Below, in pieces: positions 36,909 to 43,454 of a stretch of 43,454 bases of DNA (the first letter of the stretch is position 1; each line of letters starts with the position of its first letter). The DNA comes from Leptospira_B sp964571605 (lineage in GTDB: Bacteria > Spirochaetota > Leptospiria > Leptospirales > Leptospiraceae): NCBI GenBank assembly GCA_964571605.1, contig CAZNCS010000010.1, positions 1 through 43,454 on the forward strand, in the 5' to 3' direction. A program made the translations under genes and the position numbers. The notes under the pieces are model-generated. The model saw only the letters and a list, made by a program, of their open reading frames with translations, had not been told where the DNA came from and made no database searches.

Positions 36909-38027
36909 ATGAATATTTCAAAAAAATCGATCTTTATATCTATTTTATTTGGCCTTACTCTAGGATCAATTGGTTGTAATTCGGCAAAGTCCACTGCTTT
37001 GGATAGCAGCAAACCGGGCGTAGGTGGGATTATTACCGCATTTCCTTCTTTCTTTCTGCCCTTATTGTACCCAGTTGAAATACTGGTCGATGGGGGAGAA
37101 CCCGCTACGATAGACGAAAACGACGAATTGGATATCAATATCGTTTTACAAAACCCTTTATCTGAAGCCGGAGATAGAATCGATTTTCAGATTACTACAA
37201 GTAGTTCCGCGATCATCATCAGTGGTCTTGGTGAAAATCCTTATTATTCGGATCACTTTTCCGTTGATGAACAAAAAACATCCATACAAATTCTGATAGA
37301 TCATGGGCCGGACGGAGATTGTTTGGACCAGGATTATTATATCATCGCGACGGATACGACTACATTCGTTCCCCAACTTCTTAAAATCAAAACCATAGAC
37401 GCCGATAAATGTACTTACATAGCCACTAACGGAGGTCAGGGATACTCCGGCTCTTTTGTCACTGCTGCGTCTATCGCTGCGAGTAAAGGACCTGTGGAAG
37501 TAGCAGATGAAATCTGCGCAAACAATGTTCCGGACAATCTGAATACGGGATCTCCGTCTTACAAAGCGATGATCGCGGCGTCTATCGCGCCTTCTTTCGG
37601 TTTGACTCGAACTCCTTCGGTAAATTGGGTCTTTCAGTCTTTCACTCGTTATTTTGCACAAAACGGCACTACTGAAATTTTTAGTTTCGGATCTGCAACG
37701 ACCGTAAATTTCAATGGGGAACAATTTTTAGAAAATGCTTTCGGATCTTCCGGAAGCATTTGGACCGGATTTGCGGATGCGAGTTGGGGCACCGGCACGG
37801 CTGCAATCACCCAATGCGCTAGCGCAGTCGACCAAGCGGGCAATTTTTCTTCTTGGTATAATAACGGAACCACGACTGGATTAACCGGCGCCTACGGTGT
37901 TTTAGGAAAAACTGATTTTCGCTCTATTTCGAATTATACCACTCCGCCACTTGGAAGTCCAGCAGGACCATTGCCAATCTTAAGCGGTTGTACAAGTCGA
38001 CGTAATATACTTTGCGTTGAGCAATAA
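36909..38027 (+). CDS. Surface lipoprotein with DUF1554-like C-terminal domain
   Basis: A 372-residue lipoprotein. ATG 36909 is chosen over the open frame start at 36744 because GGGAAGG precedes it and the resulting leader is a proper lipoprotein signal: KK, hydrophobic core, then LGSIGC with lipid-bearing Cys23. Residues about 60-170 form a beta-rich segment; the C-terminal part (about 170-372, from GGQGYSGSF through PSYKAMI to SGCTSRRNILCVEQ) resembles the DUF1554 domain of leptospiral lipoproteins, with paired cysteines probably forming disulfides. The first residues after the Cys, NSAKSTALDSS, resemble those of the lipoprotein encoded next. Likely envelope-anchored; function unknown. Confidence 0.8.
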   Translation: MNISKKSIFISILFGLTLGSIGCNSAKSTALDSSKPGVGGIITAFPSFFLPLLYPVEILVDGGEPATIDENDELDINIVLQNPLSEAGDRIDFQITTSSSAIIISGLGENPYYSDHFSVDEQKTSIQILIDHGPDGDCLDQDYYIIATDTTTFVPQLLKIKTIDADKCTYIATNGGQGYSGSFVTAASIAASKGPVEVADEICANNVPDNLNTGSPSYKAMIAASIAPSFGLTRTPSVNWVFQSFTRYFAQNGTTEIFSFGSATTVNFNGEQFLENAFGSSGSIWTGFADASWGTGTAAITQCASAVDQAGNFSSWYNNGTTTGLTGAYGVLGKTDFRSISNYTTPPLGSPAGPLPILSGCTSRRNILCVEQ

Positions 38028-38252
38028 AATCTAGATAAGATAGTCGCGGCCAAACAAAGCGCCGCGCTTACAATAAAAAAGAAGCTTTATCAATAAATTA
38101 GTGCCAATTCGGCATAATTTGAGCTTTTTCTACCAATTATCATCAGTCTTTCGGATTCCGCAGGATGTATCGTTTGTTTCTTTGGAAAAAAATTTCTTTC
38201 TGAGGAAAAAAGCGCTCAAAGCGCATACCCCATAAGTGTTACTACGTCATGG

Positions 38253-38284
38253 GGTGAAGTCCCTAAAACTTAGGTTTTTTCACC
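38253..38284 (+). promoter_or_regulatory. Two-tier hairpin with T-run abutting a ribosome site (attenuator or terminator)
   Basis: Inner stem CCTAA-AAC-TTAGG (38262-38274) is followed by six Ts (38275-38280), a terminator shape. An outer stem GGTGAA (38253-38258) with TTCACC (38279-38284) can enclose it and ends exactly where the AGGAG ribosome site (38285-38289) begins. There is no room for a promoter between it and ATG 38297, so transcripts of the downstream gene must pass through it. Confidence 0.5.
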
Positions 38285-38296
38285 AGGAGAGAATCA

Positions 38297-39916
38297 ATGG
38301 AATCCAGTATCCTTCCAGCCAAGTATAAATTCTACATCTCCCCAGTACAAACTCTCGGTCTACTTACGATTTTATGTTTCCTGGCTTTCGGCTGCAATAA
38401 TGCAAAAGCAGTCAATCTAGATGCCAGTTCTTCCGCAGTCGGAGTACTTTTATCCGACGGCTCTTTTGGTATCTTTGGAAATCTAGGCTCAGGCGGGACA
38501 TCAACAACTCCTGCCGCTACTTCTACAGTAAGTGTAACTGTCTCCGGTTATACCGGTTTGACCTCGGCGCCGATTGACTTAACAATATTAGATAATACTA
38601 CAAGTGCTACGGAAGGCCTACAAATTCTGGCAAACGGCTCTGCGGATTTCGCAACCGCTCTGGATACGGGCGATTCATACACAATCACTATGAATTCATA
38701 CACCGGGGGCCAGACCTGCGCATTGACTGGAGGAACCGGAACCGCAGGTTCCGGGACCGTTACGATAGATTGTGAAAGACATTTAGCAGTTGCTGCAGGA
38801 TGGAAAACAAACGCAGGATCTCCCGTTTTAAAAATATTTGAAGTAAATCATTCCGCCTTTGCGGTTCCGAAAACCGTTTCGGTTACCATCGGAGGAAGTC
38901 CTACCAATATGGATCCGGATTTGATTTGGAATGGAACCAATTATCTTCTTGTTTGGAAATCCAGCGATACTGTAATCAAAGGACAATTGTATAATATCGA
39001 ACTTACAGCGATCGGAAGTGCCTTTACAATTTACACAGGGGCCAGCGTGAATATCGGAAGAATCGCGACTGCGTACAATTCTACTGGAGCCGAATTCGCA
39101 GTCGTTTGGACTGAAAATGCTTCCAGTAGCTATGTAAAACACCAAAGGTTACAAGCGTCTAACGGAACATTAATCGGTTCTACTACTGTGATCATAGGAC
39201 CAAGCACAAGTACGAACTTTTTTAACGCAGACCTTCTTTGGGATGGGACCAAATATCTAGCTGCCTTCCGGCAAAAAACATCCTTAGGCGCCAATAGTTT
39301 GTCAACTTACAGTTTCACAACATCAACTGCAACTTCCGTAAAAACATATACGAAGACAACCGGATCCGATTCTTTAGCTCTGGACTATCCGTCCTTACTC
39401 CTACAAGGAACGAATGCTTGGTTATTTTACGGCCAGGCAAATACGGACGGAAACGGCAATATTACTAACGCGAGTGTTTACGGTTCTAAAAATTTTCAGG
39501 TTACACCAACCCTATTAGCGACAGATACGAACCCATCCGGATGTGATCCAAGCGACGGAGACCAATATTCCGCACCTTCTTCTGCACTAAATACGAGCGG
39601 CATTCTATTATCATATGATGTTTATTGCGGAGATGTGGGCGGATCTTATAGCGATGTGAACGATGTTCCGGTGAATATCACGAGTGGAGCAGCCGGCACT
39701 CTCAATCAGTATTCTACTTCCGAAATAGGCAGCAGTGCGACTCTTGGATCTTCGATTGCTTGCAGGGCTTCTACCTGTTATATCAGTGCGGGTGACGAAT
39801 ATAATAAGGCTATATTTCTTTTTGATCCCGATTTTACCGGAGCAACCGGTGGAACGAGTACGATTTATCCGACTGACTCAAACGGAGTCCAATATCCGCA
39901 AACTGTAATGCAGTAG
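38297..39916 (+). CDS. Lipoprotein with beta-sandwich and propeller-like repeats
   Basis: A 539-residue lipoprotein with a long hydrophobic leader ending LAFGC, lipid-bearing Cys33; ATG 38297 has AGGAG at 7 nt. After a Ser/Thr/Gly-rich linker, residues about 72-153 (TVSVTVSGYTG, LQILANGSADFATAL, GQTC, ending VTIDC) match a small secreted beta domain common in bacterial surface proteins, with a Cys pair. The remainder repeats a motif of the form LIWNGTNYLLVWK / LLWDGTKYLAAFR, suggesting a beta-propeller. It shares the GCNxAKxxxLDxS start with the lipoprotein encoded just upstream. Probably exposed on the cell surface or in the periplasm; ligand unknown. Confidence 0.82.
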   Translation: MESSILPAKYKFYISPVQTLGLLTILCFLAFGCNNAKAVNLDASSSAVGVLLSDGSFGIFGNLGSGGTSTTPAATSTVSVTVSGYTGLTSAPIDLTILDNTTSATEGLQILANGSADFATALDTGDSYTITMNSYTGGQTCALTGGTGTAGSGTVTIDCERHLAVAAGWKTNAGSPVLKIFEVNHSAFAVPKTVSVTIGGSPTNMDPDLIWNGTNYLLVWKSSDTVIKGQLYNIELTAIGSAFTIYTGASVNIGRIATAYNSTGAEFAVVWTENASSSYVKHQRLQASNGTLIGSTTVIIGPSTSTNFFNADLLWDGTKYLAAFRQKTSLGANSLSTYSFTTSTATSVKTYTKTTGSDSLALDYPSLLLQGTNAWLFYGQANTDGNGNITNASVYGSKNFQVTPTLLATDTNPSGCDPSDGDQYSAPSSALNTSGILLSYDVYCGDVGGSYSDVNDVPVNITSGAAGTLNQYSTSEIGSSATLGSSIACRASTCYISAGDEYNKAIFLFDPDFTGATGGTSTIYPTDSNGVQYPQTVMQ

Positions 39917-39922
39917 TAAATG

Positions 39923-39947
39923 TATCCGGTTTTCTTAAAACCGGATA
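39923..39947. terminator. Perfect 11-bp stem between convergent genes
   Basis: TATCCGGTTTT-CTT-AAAACCGGATA is a perfect inverted repeat in the 18-bp gap between two convergent genes and their 3' ends; the TAA of the - strand gene lies within it. It is symmetric, so it could terminate transcripts from both sides, although no T-run follows the stem. Confidence 0.6.
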
Positions 39948-40747
39948 TCGTATCTAACTTCGCCGGTCCATCCTACACCATTCCCACCAACAATCATAGG
40001 TTGATAAGAAGGAGCAAAGCTAAACTTAAATCCGGGAGCAGGACCTTCTGCAATTCCCGCAGCGCGTTCTGCCTGCATTCCTAAATAATAAGAATACAAT
40101 AATTGCAATCCGTAAGCCAGTCCGATTGCATACTGATAATTGTTTCCTTCGTCAGCCAGACCTTGGTAATGATTGAATGCGCCTTTATTTATCACAAAAG
40201 CTCCAATCAAACGTAACCCGGTATTTGCAGGGAGGGATAAGACCGGATCGCTTAAAGCGTATGCAAAATAATTGGTAGCACCCGCCTGGTATTCGTTCTT
40301 TGCAGAAGAAAAATCGGATTGGGTTTTGAGAACCAAATACGCAAGTCCTGTGACGACTACAAACGCCCCTGCGGCCTGGTATTTTTTATCCGCTTTCCAA
40401 ATTCCCCAACCGGGAACTGCAGCGGATCTTAAAGAATAACTCCAGCGTGGTTTATTGTACCATCTATTTCCAACGGGAGGTTCGGGAATCGGTTCTTCTT
40501 TAGTTTGGTTTTTGACGGTTTCTTTTTTGGGCTCCTGTTTAACAGGAGTGTCTTTCAAATTCAGTTCCGCGATATCCGTCTTTGGAATGGTTAAAACCTT
40601 TCCATCCACTTCTATCTGAACTTCAGAACGAGTCTGGTTGACTACCTTTCCTTGTAAAACTTTTCCATTTTTCAAGGTTAGGCTGGAGCCGAATAGATTG
40701 GATGTTACGCAAACTAGGCTAATAATGAAAAGGCAACGGTAGGCCAT
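39935..40747 (-). CDS. Probable outer-membrane protein with N-terminal LKNGKxLxG domain
   Basis: A 270-residue exported protein: signal peptide of about 21 residues, then a small beta domain (about 22-66, LTLKNGKVLQGKVVNQ to IPKTDIAELNL), a Lys/Pro-rich linker (about 68-92), and a C-terminal domain of the DUF5683 type beginning RSAAVPGWGIWKADKKYQAAG with hydrophobic segments. It ends in Phe after alternating residues (EVRYDIRF), as outer-membrane beta-barrel proteins often do. The N-terminal domain resembles the C-terminus of the FecR-domain protein encoded nearby on the other strand. Its 3' end overlaps a hairpin shared with the convergent lipoprotein gene. Location is inferred; function unknown. 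Confidence 0.72.
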   Translation of the reverse strand: MAYRCLFIISLVCVTSNLFGSSLTLKNGKVLQGKVVNQTRSEVQIEVDGKVLTIPKTDIAELNLKDTPVKQEPKKETVKNQTKEEPIPEPPVGNRWYNKPRWSYSLRSAAVPGWGIWKADKKYQAAGAFVVVTGLAYLVLKTQSDFSSAKNEYQAGATNYFAYALSDPVLSLPANTGLRLIGAFVINKGAFNHYQGLADEGNNYQYAIGLAYGLQLLYSYYLGMQAERAAGIAEGPAPGFKFSFAPSYQPMIVGGNGVGWTGEVRYDIRF

Positions 40748-40886
40748 ATTCTGTTAAATCCCTGGTACCTATGATTACGGACAGCAAATTGGTCTCGGCC
40801 TATACGTTTTTTATCGCTCCGCTTTCTACAAGAAAAAACCGAATTTACTTGAAAAAAGACCATAGGAAATATCTTTCTATTTTATC

Positions 40887-41441
40887 GTGTCTGAAACCTT
40901 GTTTTTCGAAAAACTATACAATAAAAATAAGGATCACTTGTTTTCTTTTATCCGTCGCTCAATCCGAGACGAATCGACGACTCTAGACCTTTTACAAGAC
41001 ACCTTTTTGAACTTTTTCAAACATTATTCCGGCAAAGACATGCCCGATGAACAAATCTCCCGGATGATTCTTTTCAGAATCGCTCGGAATTTAATGATCA
41101 ATCATGGGAAATCTTATTACCAGAAAAACGTATCCTTGGTGGGAGAAGAGACTTCTACCGTTTTCGGCTCTAAAGCGCAAGGCCCTGAAAGTCAGGTCCT
41201 AGATGATATGGAAGCTCAAAATTTAGGAAAGATGTTAGACGAACTTTTGGAAACCCTTCCGGAAGAACAAAGAACCGCAATTGATCTACGATATACCCAG
41301 AATTGCAAATTAGACGAAATTGCACAGGTATTGGATCTCTCAGTTTCCGGAGTTTCCAGACTCTTGGAACGGGCCGAAAAACACCTATTACAGGAAGGTA
41401 AGAAGAGAGGGTTCCAACCTTCTTCTTTTCTGAAATCTTGA
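40887..41441 (+). CDS. ECF-type RNA polymerase sigma factor
   Basis: A 184-residue group 4 sigma factor. Region 2 is visible as LFSFIRRSIRDESTTLDLLQDTFLNFFKH (split over about 18-46) and region 4 as LPEEQRTAIDLRYTQNCKLDEIAQVLDLSVSGVSRLLERAEKHL (about 125-168), including the helix-turn-helix that reads the -35 element. No region 3 is present, as expected for the class. GTG 40887 is the likely start, although its ribosome site is weak. The FecR-domain gene follows after about 155 bp on the same strand, the usual sigma/anti-sigma pairing, but no TonB-dependent transporter is adjacent. Confidence 0.9.
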   Translation: MSETLFFEKLYNKNKDHLFSFIRRSIRDESTTLDLLQDTFLNFFKHYSGKDMPDEQISRMILFRIARNLMINHGKSYYQKNVSLVGEETSTVFGSKAQGPESQVLDDMEAQNLGKMLDELLETLPEEQRTAIDLRYTQNCKLDEIAQVLDLSVSGVSRLLERAEKHLLQEGKKRGFQPSSFLKS

Positions 41442-41597
41442 TATTTTTACCCGTTTTAAACATGAATCTTTTCGTCAAAAAAGTTGCTCGGACAAAAAAA
41501 ACGAGCAAGAACAGTATTTTCGATTTGTTGGTCCAACTGAGCGGGAAAGACACAAGGTGCAATCCCGGGACTAGGAAACGATAAGAGGATGGAAAGA

Positions 41598-42641
41598 ATG
41601 AACTCAGAATTTCAAACATTCGCTGAACTCCTCAATAGGACTCAGCCGTCTTCTAAAACTCCTAACTTCGATCCTTCATGGATCGACAAGTCTCCCCGCT
41701 TCACAGTGGAGGCAAAAATCATGCAAACTCCTCATAAGGATACCGTAGTAGAATTAAAATCCAAAAACAAAACTTGGTTTTTGGCTGCTGCAGCCGTTTT
41801 AATCGCTGGAATCGGAGTCGGTGCGTATTTTACCGCTTTGAAAAAAGAAACTCCCGTAGCAGCAGAAGGTAATCTTCTCAAAGCTGCGGTTGTATTCGTA
41901 AAAGGCGATGCCAAAACGCTTAAGGATGCTCCGGCACAATTACATTTAGGTGATGTTCTTGTAGAAGGCGATCGAATTGTAACCGGTAGCGGCGGATCTG
42001 TCGATATCGGCTTAACCGATTCAAGCGTAATTCGTCTGAAAGAAAATTCGGAACTAATTCTAAAAGGACTTCGGCAAACGGAAGCTTCTCAAGTAAGACT
42101 ATCTCTTGTTTCAGGAAGAGTTCTGAACTTGGTAGAGAAAGAGAAGAAAAACGCAAACTACTTCGTAGATACTCCGACAGTAGTGGCAGCCGTTCGCGGA
42201 ACCTCTTTCGAAGTGAACGCTTCACCTGATGAATCTTCCGTCTACGTAGTCGAAGGTTCGGTCGAAGTCACTCCTCTGATTCATGATAAAACTCAAAAAG
42301 TTTTAAACATCGGCGGATTGATTATCGTTACCGATCAGAAGGTTGAAATATTCGATGACATAAGAAAAGTCAACGCTGTCCTTCCCGAATACGGAGAGAT
42401 GCGTAAGAACCTGAGCGGCTTAGACAAAGAAGTTTTAGAAACGACCCAAAATCTGAAATCCGCAAAAACGGAAGATGAGTTGGAAGAACTTTATGATAAA
42501 AGTATCGAACGCATTATCATGAAAGGTGGACGTGAATTGAGAGGAGTTGTAGTGTCTCAGAAAAAAGGAAAATTGATCGTTCAAACAATCAAAGGTTCCT
42601 ACATTCTGGACGAAAACTCTGTGGAGAAAATCGTCTACTAA
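41598..42641 (+). CDS. FecR-domain transmembrane protein, probable sigma regulator
   Basis: A 347-residue single-pass membrane protein. Residues 1-57 are cytoplasmic and could bind the sigma factor; a helix (about 58-80, WFLAAAAVLIAGIGVGAYF) is followed by an exported FecR domain (about 95-235) with GDVLVEGDRIVTGSGGSVDIGL and TPTVVAAVRGTSFEV. A helical spacer leads to a C-terminal beta module, GRELRGVVVSQKKGKLIVQT to VEKIVY. Classical FecR proteins sense TonB receptors and control ECF sigma factors; no receptor is nearby, so the signal is unknown. I chose ATG 41598 because AGAGG (41584-41588) is correctly spaced; ATG 41589 lies too close. A strong terminator follows. Confidence 0.88.
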   Translation: MNSEFQTFAELLNRTQPSSKTPNFDPSWIDKSPRFTVEAKIMQTPHKDTVVELKSKNKTWFLAAAAVLIAGIGVGAYFTALKKETPVAAEGNLLKAAVVFVKGDAKTLKDAPAQLHLGDVLVEGDRIVTGSGGSVDIGLTDSSVIRLKENSELILKGLRQTEASQVRLSLVSGRVLNLVEKEKKNANYFVDTPTVVAAVRGTSFEVNASPDESSVYVVEGSVEVTPLIHDKTQKVLNIGGLIIVTDQKVEIFDDIRKVNAVLPEYGEMRKNLSGLDKEVLETTQNLKSAKTEDELEELYDKSIERIIMKGGRELRGVVVSQKKGKLIVQTIKGSYILDENSVEKIVY

Positions 42642-42672
42642 GATCCTTTCTCTAATTTTTACTCTTTTACAA

Positions 42673-42708
42673 AACCCGGATCTTTCCAAAAGCTCCGGGT
42701 TTTTTATT
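42673..42708 (+). terminator. Rho-independent terminator of the sigma-FecR operon
   Basis: AACCCGGA (42673-42680) pairs perfectly with TCCGGGTT (42694-42701) around a 13-nt loop and is followed by a T-rich tail (TTTTATTA). It lies 31 bp after the FecR-domain gene and close to the 3' end of the convergent DoxX gene. Confidence 0.8.
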
Positions 42709-42721
42709 ATCTTAAGAAAAA

Positions 42722-43168
42722 TTAAACCAACCACTCTCCCAATTTTTTATCCAAAGAAAAAGATCCCGCTCCGAAAACGCATAAAGAAAGAGACATACAG
42801 ACTGCGAGAATATGATACTCGTAACCTTCTCCTCCTTTATCTCCGAACCAATTCATAAAAAATCCAAATGGAATATGAGTGATAGCCGCTACGCTCAATG
42901 TGACCGCGATCCCCAAAGCCCAGATCCGAGTGAAAAATCCTAAGACCAATCCGATTGTTCCTACAAATTCGAAACCGATCGCCAATACTCCGAGGAAATA
43001 GGGAAAACCTAAGGTCTCCGTAAAATATTCCATAGCGACCGAGAAACCGGAACCTTCGAACCAACCTAAAGCTTTTTGGGCACCATGTGGGAAAATACAA
43101 ACAGCCAGACCCAATCTGATAAATAAAGGTGCAATTCCGGATCTAGTATAAAAGAGATGATAAAACAT
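42722..43168 (-). CDS. DoxX-family membrane protein
   Basis: A 148-residue protein with four hydrophobic helices, the DoxX/DoxD-like fold. Family features include APLFIRLGLAVCIFPHGAQKALGWF near the N-terminus, then GVLAIGFEFVGTIGLVLGFFTRIWALG in the second and third helices and YEYHILAVCMSLSLCVFGAG at the end. Bacterial DoxX proteins are thought to take part in quinone- or thiol-linked redox processes at the membrane; specific roles are mostly unknown. ATG 43168 is preferred over an upstream TTG at 43195, which would add nine polar residues. It is convergent with the FecR-domain gene. Confidence 0.88.
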   Translation of the reverse strand: MFYHLFYTRSGIAPLFIRLGLAVCIFPHGAQKALGWFEGSGFSVAMEYFTETLGFPYFLGVLAIGFEFVGTIGLVLGFFTRIWALGIAVTLSVAAITHIPFGFFMNWFGDKGGEGYEYHILAVCMSLSLCVFGAGSFSLDKKLGEWLV

Positions 43169-43320
43169 TTTAAAACCGGATCCATAAGAACCCAAAAGAG
43201 GCTTCTATTCCAGCCATTTTCCGGGCCCTGGTCGCCTGCTCGGGCAATCCGGGCCAAAATAGGTTGTCGAAACGACGTATTCCAGGAATTTTGGTTATAC
43301 GACCGCACGGAAGGTACCCT

Positions 43321-43454
43321 ATGTCTGAAGAGACAACCGAAAAGAAGAACAAAAAGATCAACAAGATGAGCGCCGGAGAGCTTGACCAAGCTCTAAAAGA
43401 CGCAGTCGAGAAGATGAATGGGGAAACGAGCAAGTACGTACAACATCTTAAAGC
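43321..43454 (+). CDS. Small charged protein, 3'-partial
   Basis: ATG 43321 follows GGAAGG (43309-43314) at good spacing and opens a frame that runs off the right edge. The 44 visible residues are highly charged: MSEETTEKKNKKINKMSAGE, then an amphipathic helix (LDQALKDAVEKMNGETSKYVQHLK), which suggests a coiled-coil protein. Similar small Lys-rich proteins occur in Leptospira as far as I recall, but I cannot assign a function. Confidence 0.7.
   Translation, partial: MSEETTEKKNKKINKMSAGELDQALKDAVEKMNGETSKYVQHLK

Overview
The window looks like a piece of a Leptospira chromosome. The reasons are moderate GC with A/T-rich gaps, frequent TTG starts, lipoproteins with a relaxed spirochaetal lipobox, a DUF1554-like lipoprotein, an Rpn-type nuclease next to hairpin-rich intergenic DNA, and partner-switch and FecR/ECF-sigma modules typical of this genus. 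This is inferred from protein families; I cannot name the species. No rRNA, tRNA, CRISPR array or complete insertion sequence was seen.

Region 1 (1-13.0 kb, + strand) is the most striking part. It holds a type I fatty acid synthase of the mycobacterial/fungal kind, cut off at the left edge of the window. The visible order is dehydratase (DH), malonyl/palmitoyl transferase (MPT), acyl carrier protein (ACP), ketoreductase (KR) and ketosynthase (KS). A stand-alone AcpS-type phosphopantetheinyl transferase overlaps its end by 4 nt, and a 1970-residue single-chain biotin-dependent acyl-CoA carboxylase follows. Together these could make malonyl-CoA, activate the ACP domain and build acyl chains. 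The synthase frame is broken by one in-frame TGA (4025-4027) inside the KR domain, with clear homology on both sides.

Region 2 (13.0-24.0 kb, - strand) starts with a partner-switching operon: unknown helical protein, STAS anti-anti-sigma factor, RsbW-like kinase, and membrane-bound RsbU/SpoIIE phosphatase with a very large extracytoplasmic segment. An orphan PAS histidine kinase lies upstream of it. Next come an MgtC-family protein, an inositol-monophosphatase-family enzyme, an unknown protein, a CPBP membrane protease and a secreted HEAT-repeat protein.

Region 3 (24.2-27.9 kb, + strand) carries hflX, whose conserved N-terminus implies an AUU start, then murB and a TetR regulator, with a possible 41-residue ORF on the - strand between hflX and murB.

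Region 4 (27.9-32.6 kb) is an A/T-rich accessory stretch. It has a hairpin-rich intergenic segment, an Rpn nuclease, a 7TM receptor-like protein without a kinase, an HTH protein divergent from a tightly coupled pair of small unknown genes, and another TetR regulator.

Region 5 (32.7-43.5 kb) holds gpmI, a large unknown protein, two lipoproteins sharing an N-terminal signature, a probable outer-membrane protein, an ECF sigma factor with a FecR-domain protein, a DoxX-family protein and the start of a small gene that runs off the right edge. The FecR protein and the outer-membrane candidate share a short domain, which suggests a common envelope function.
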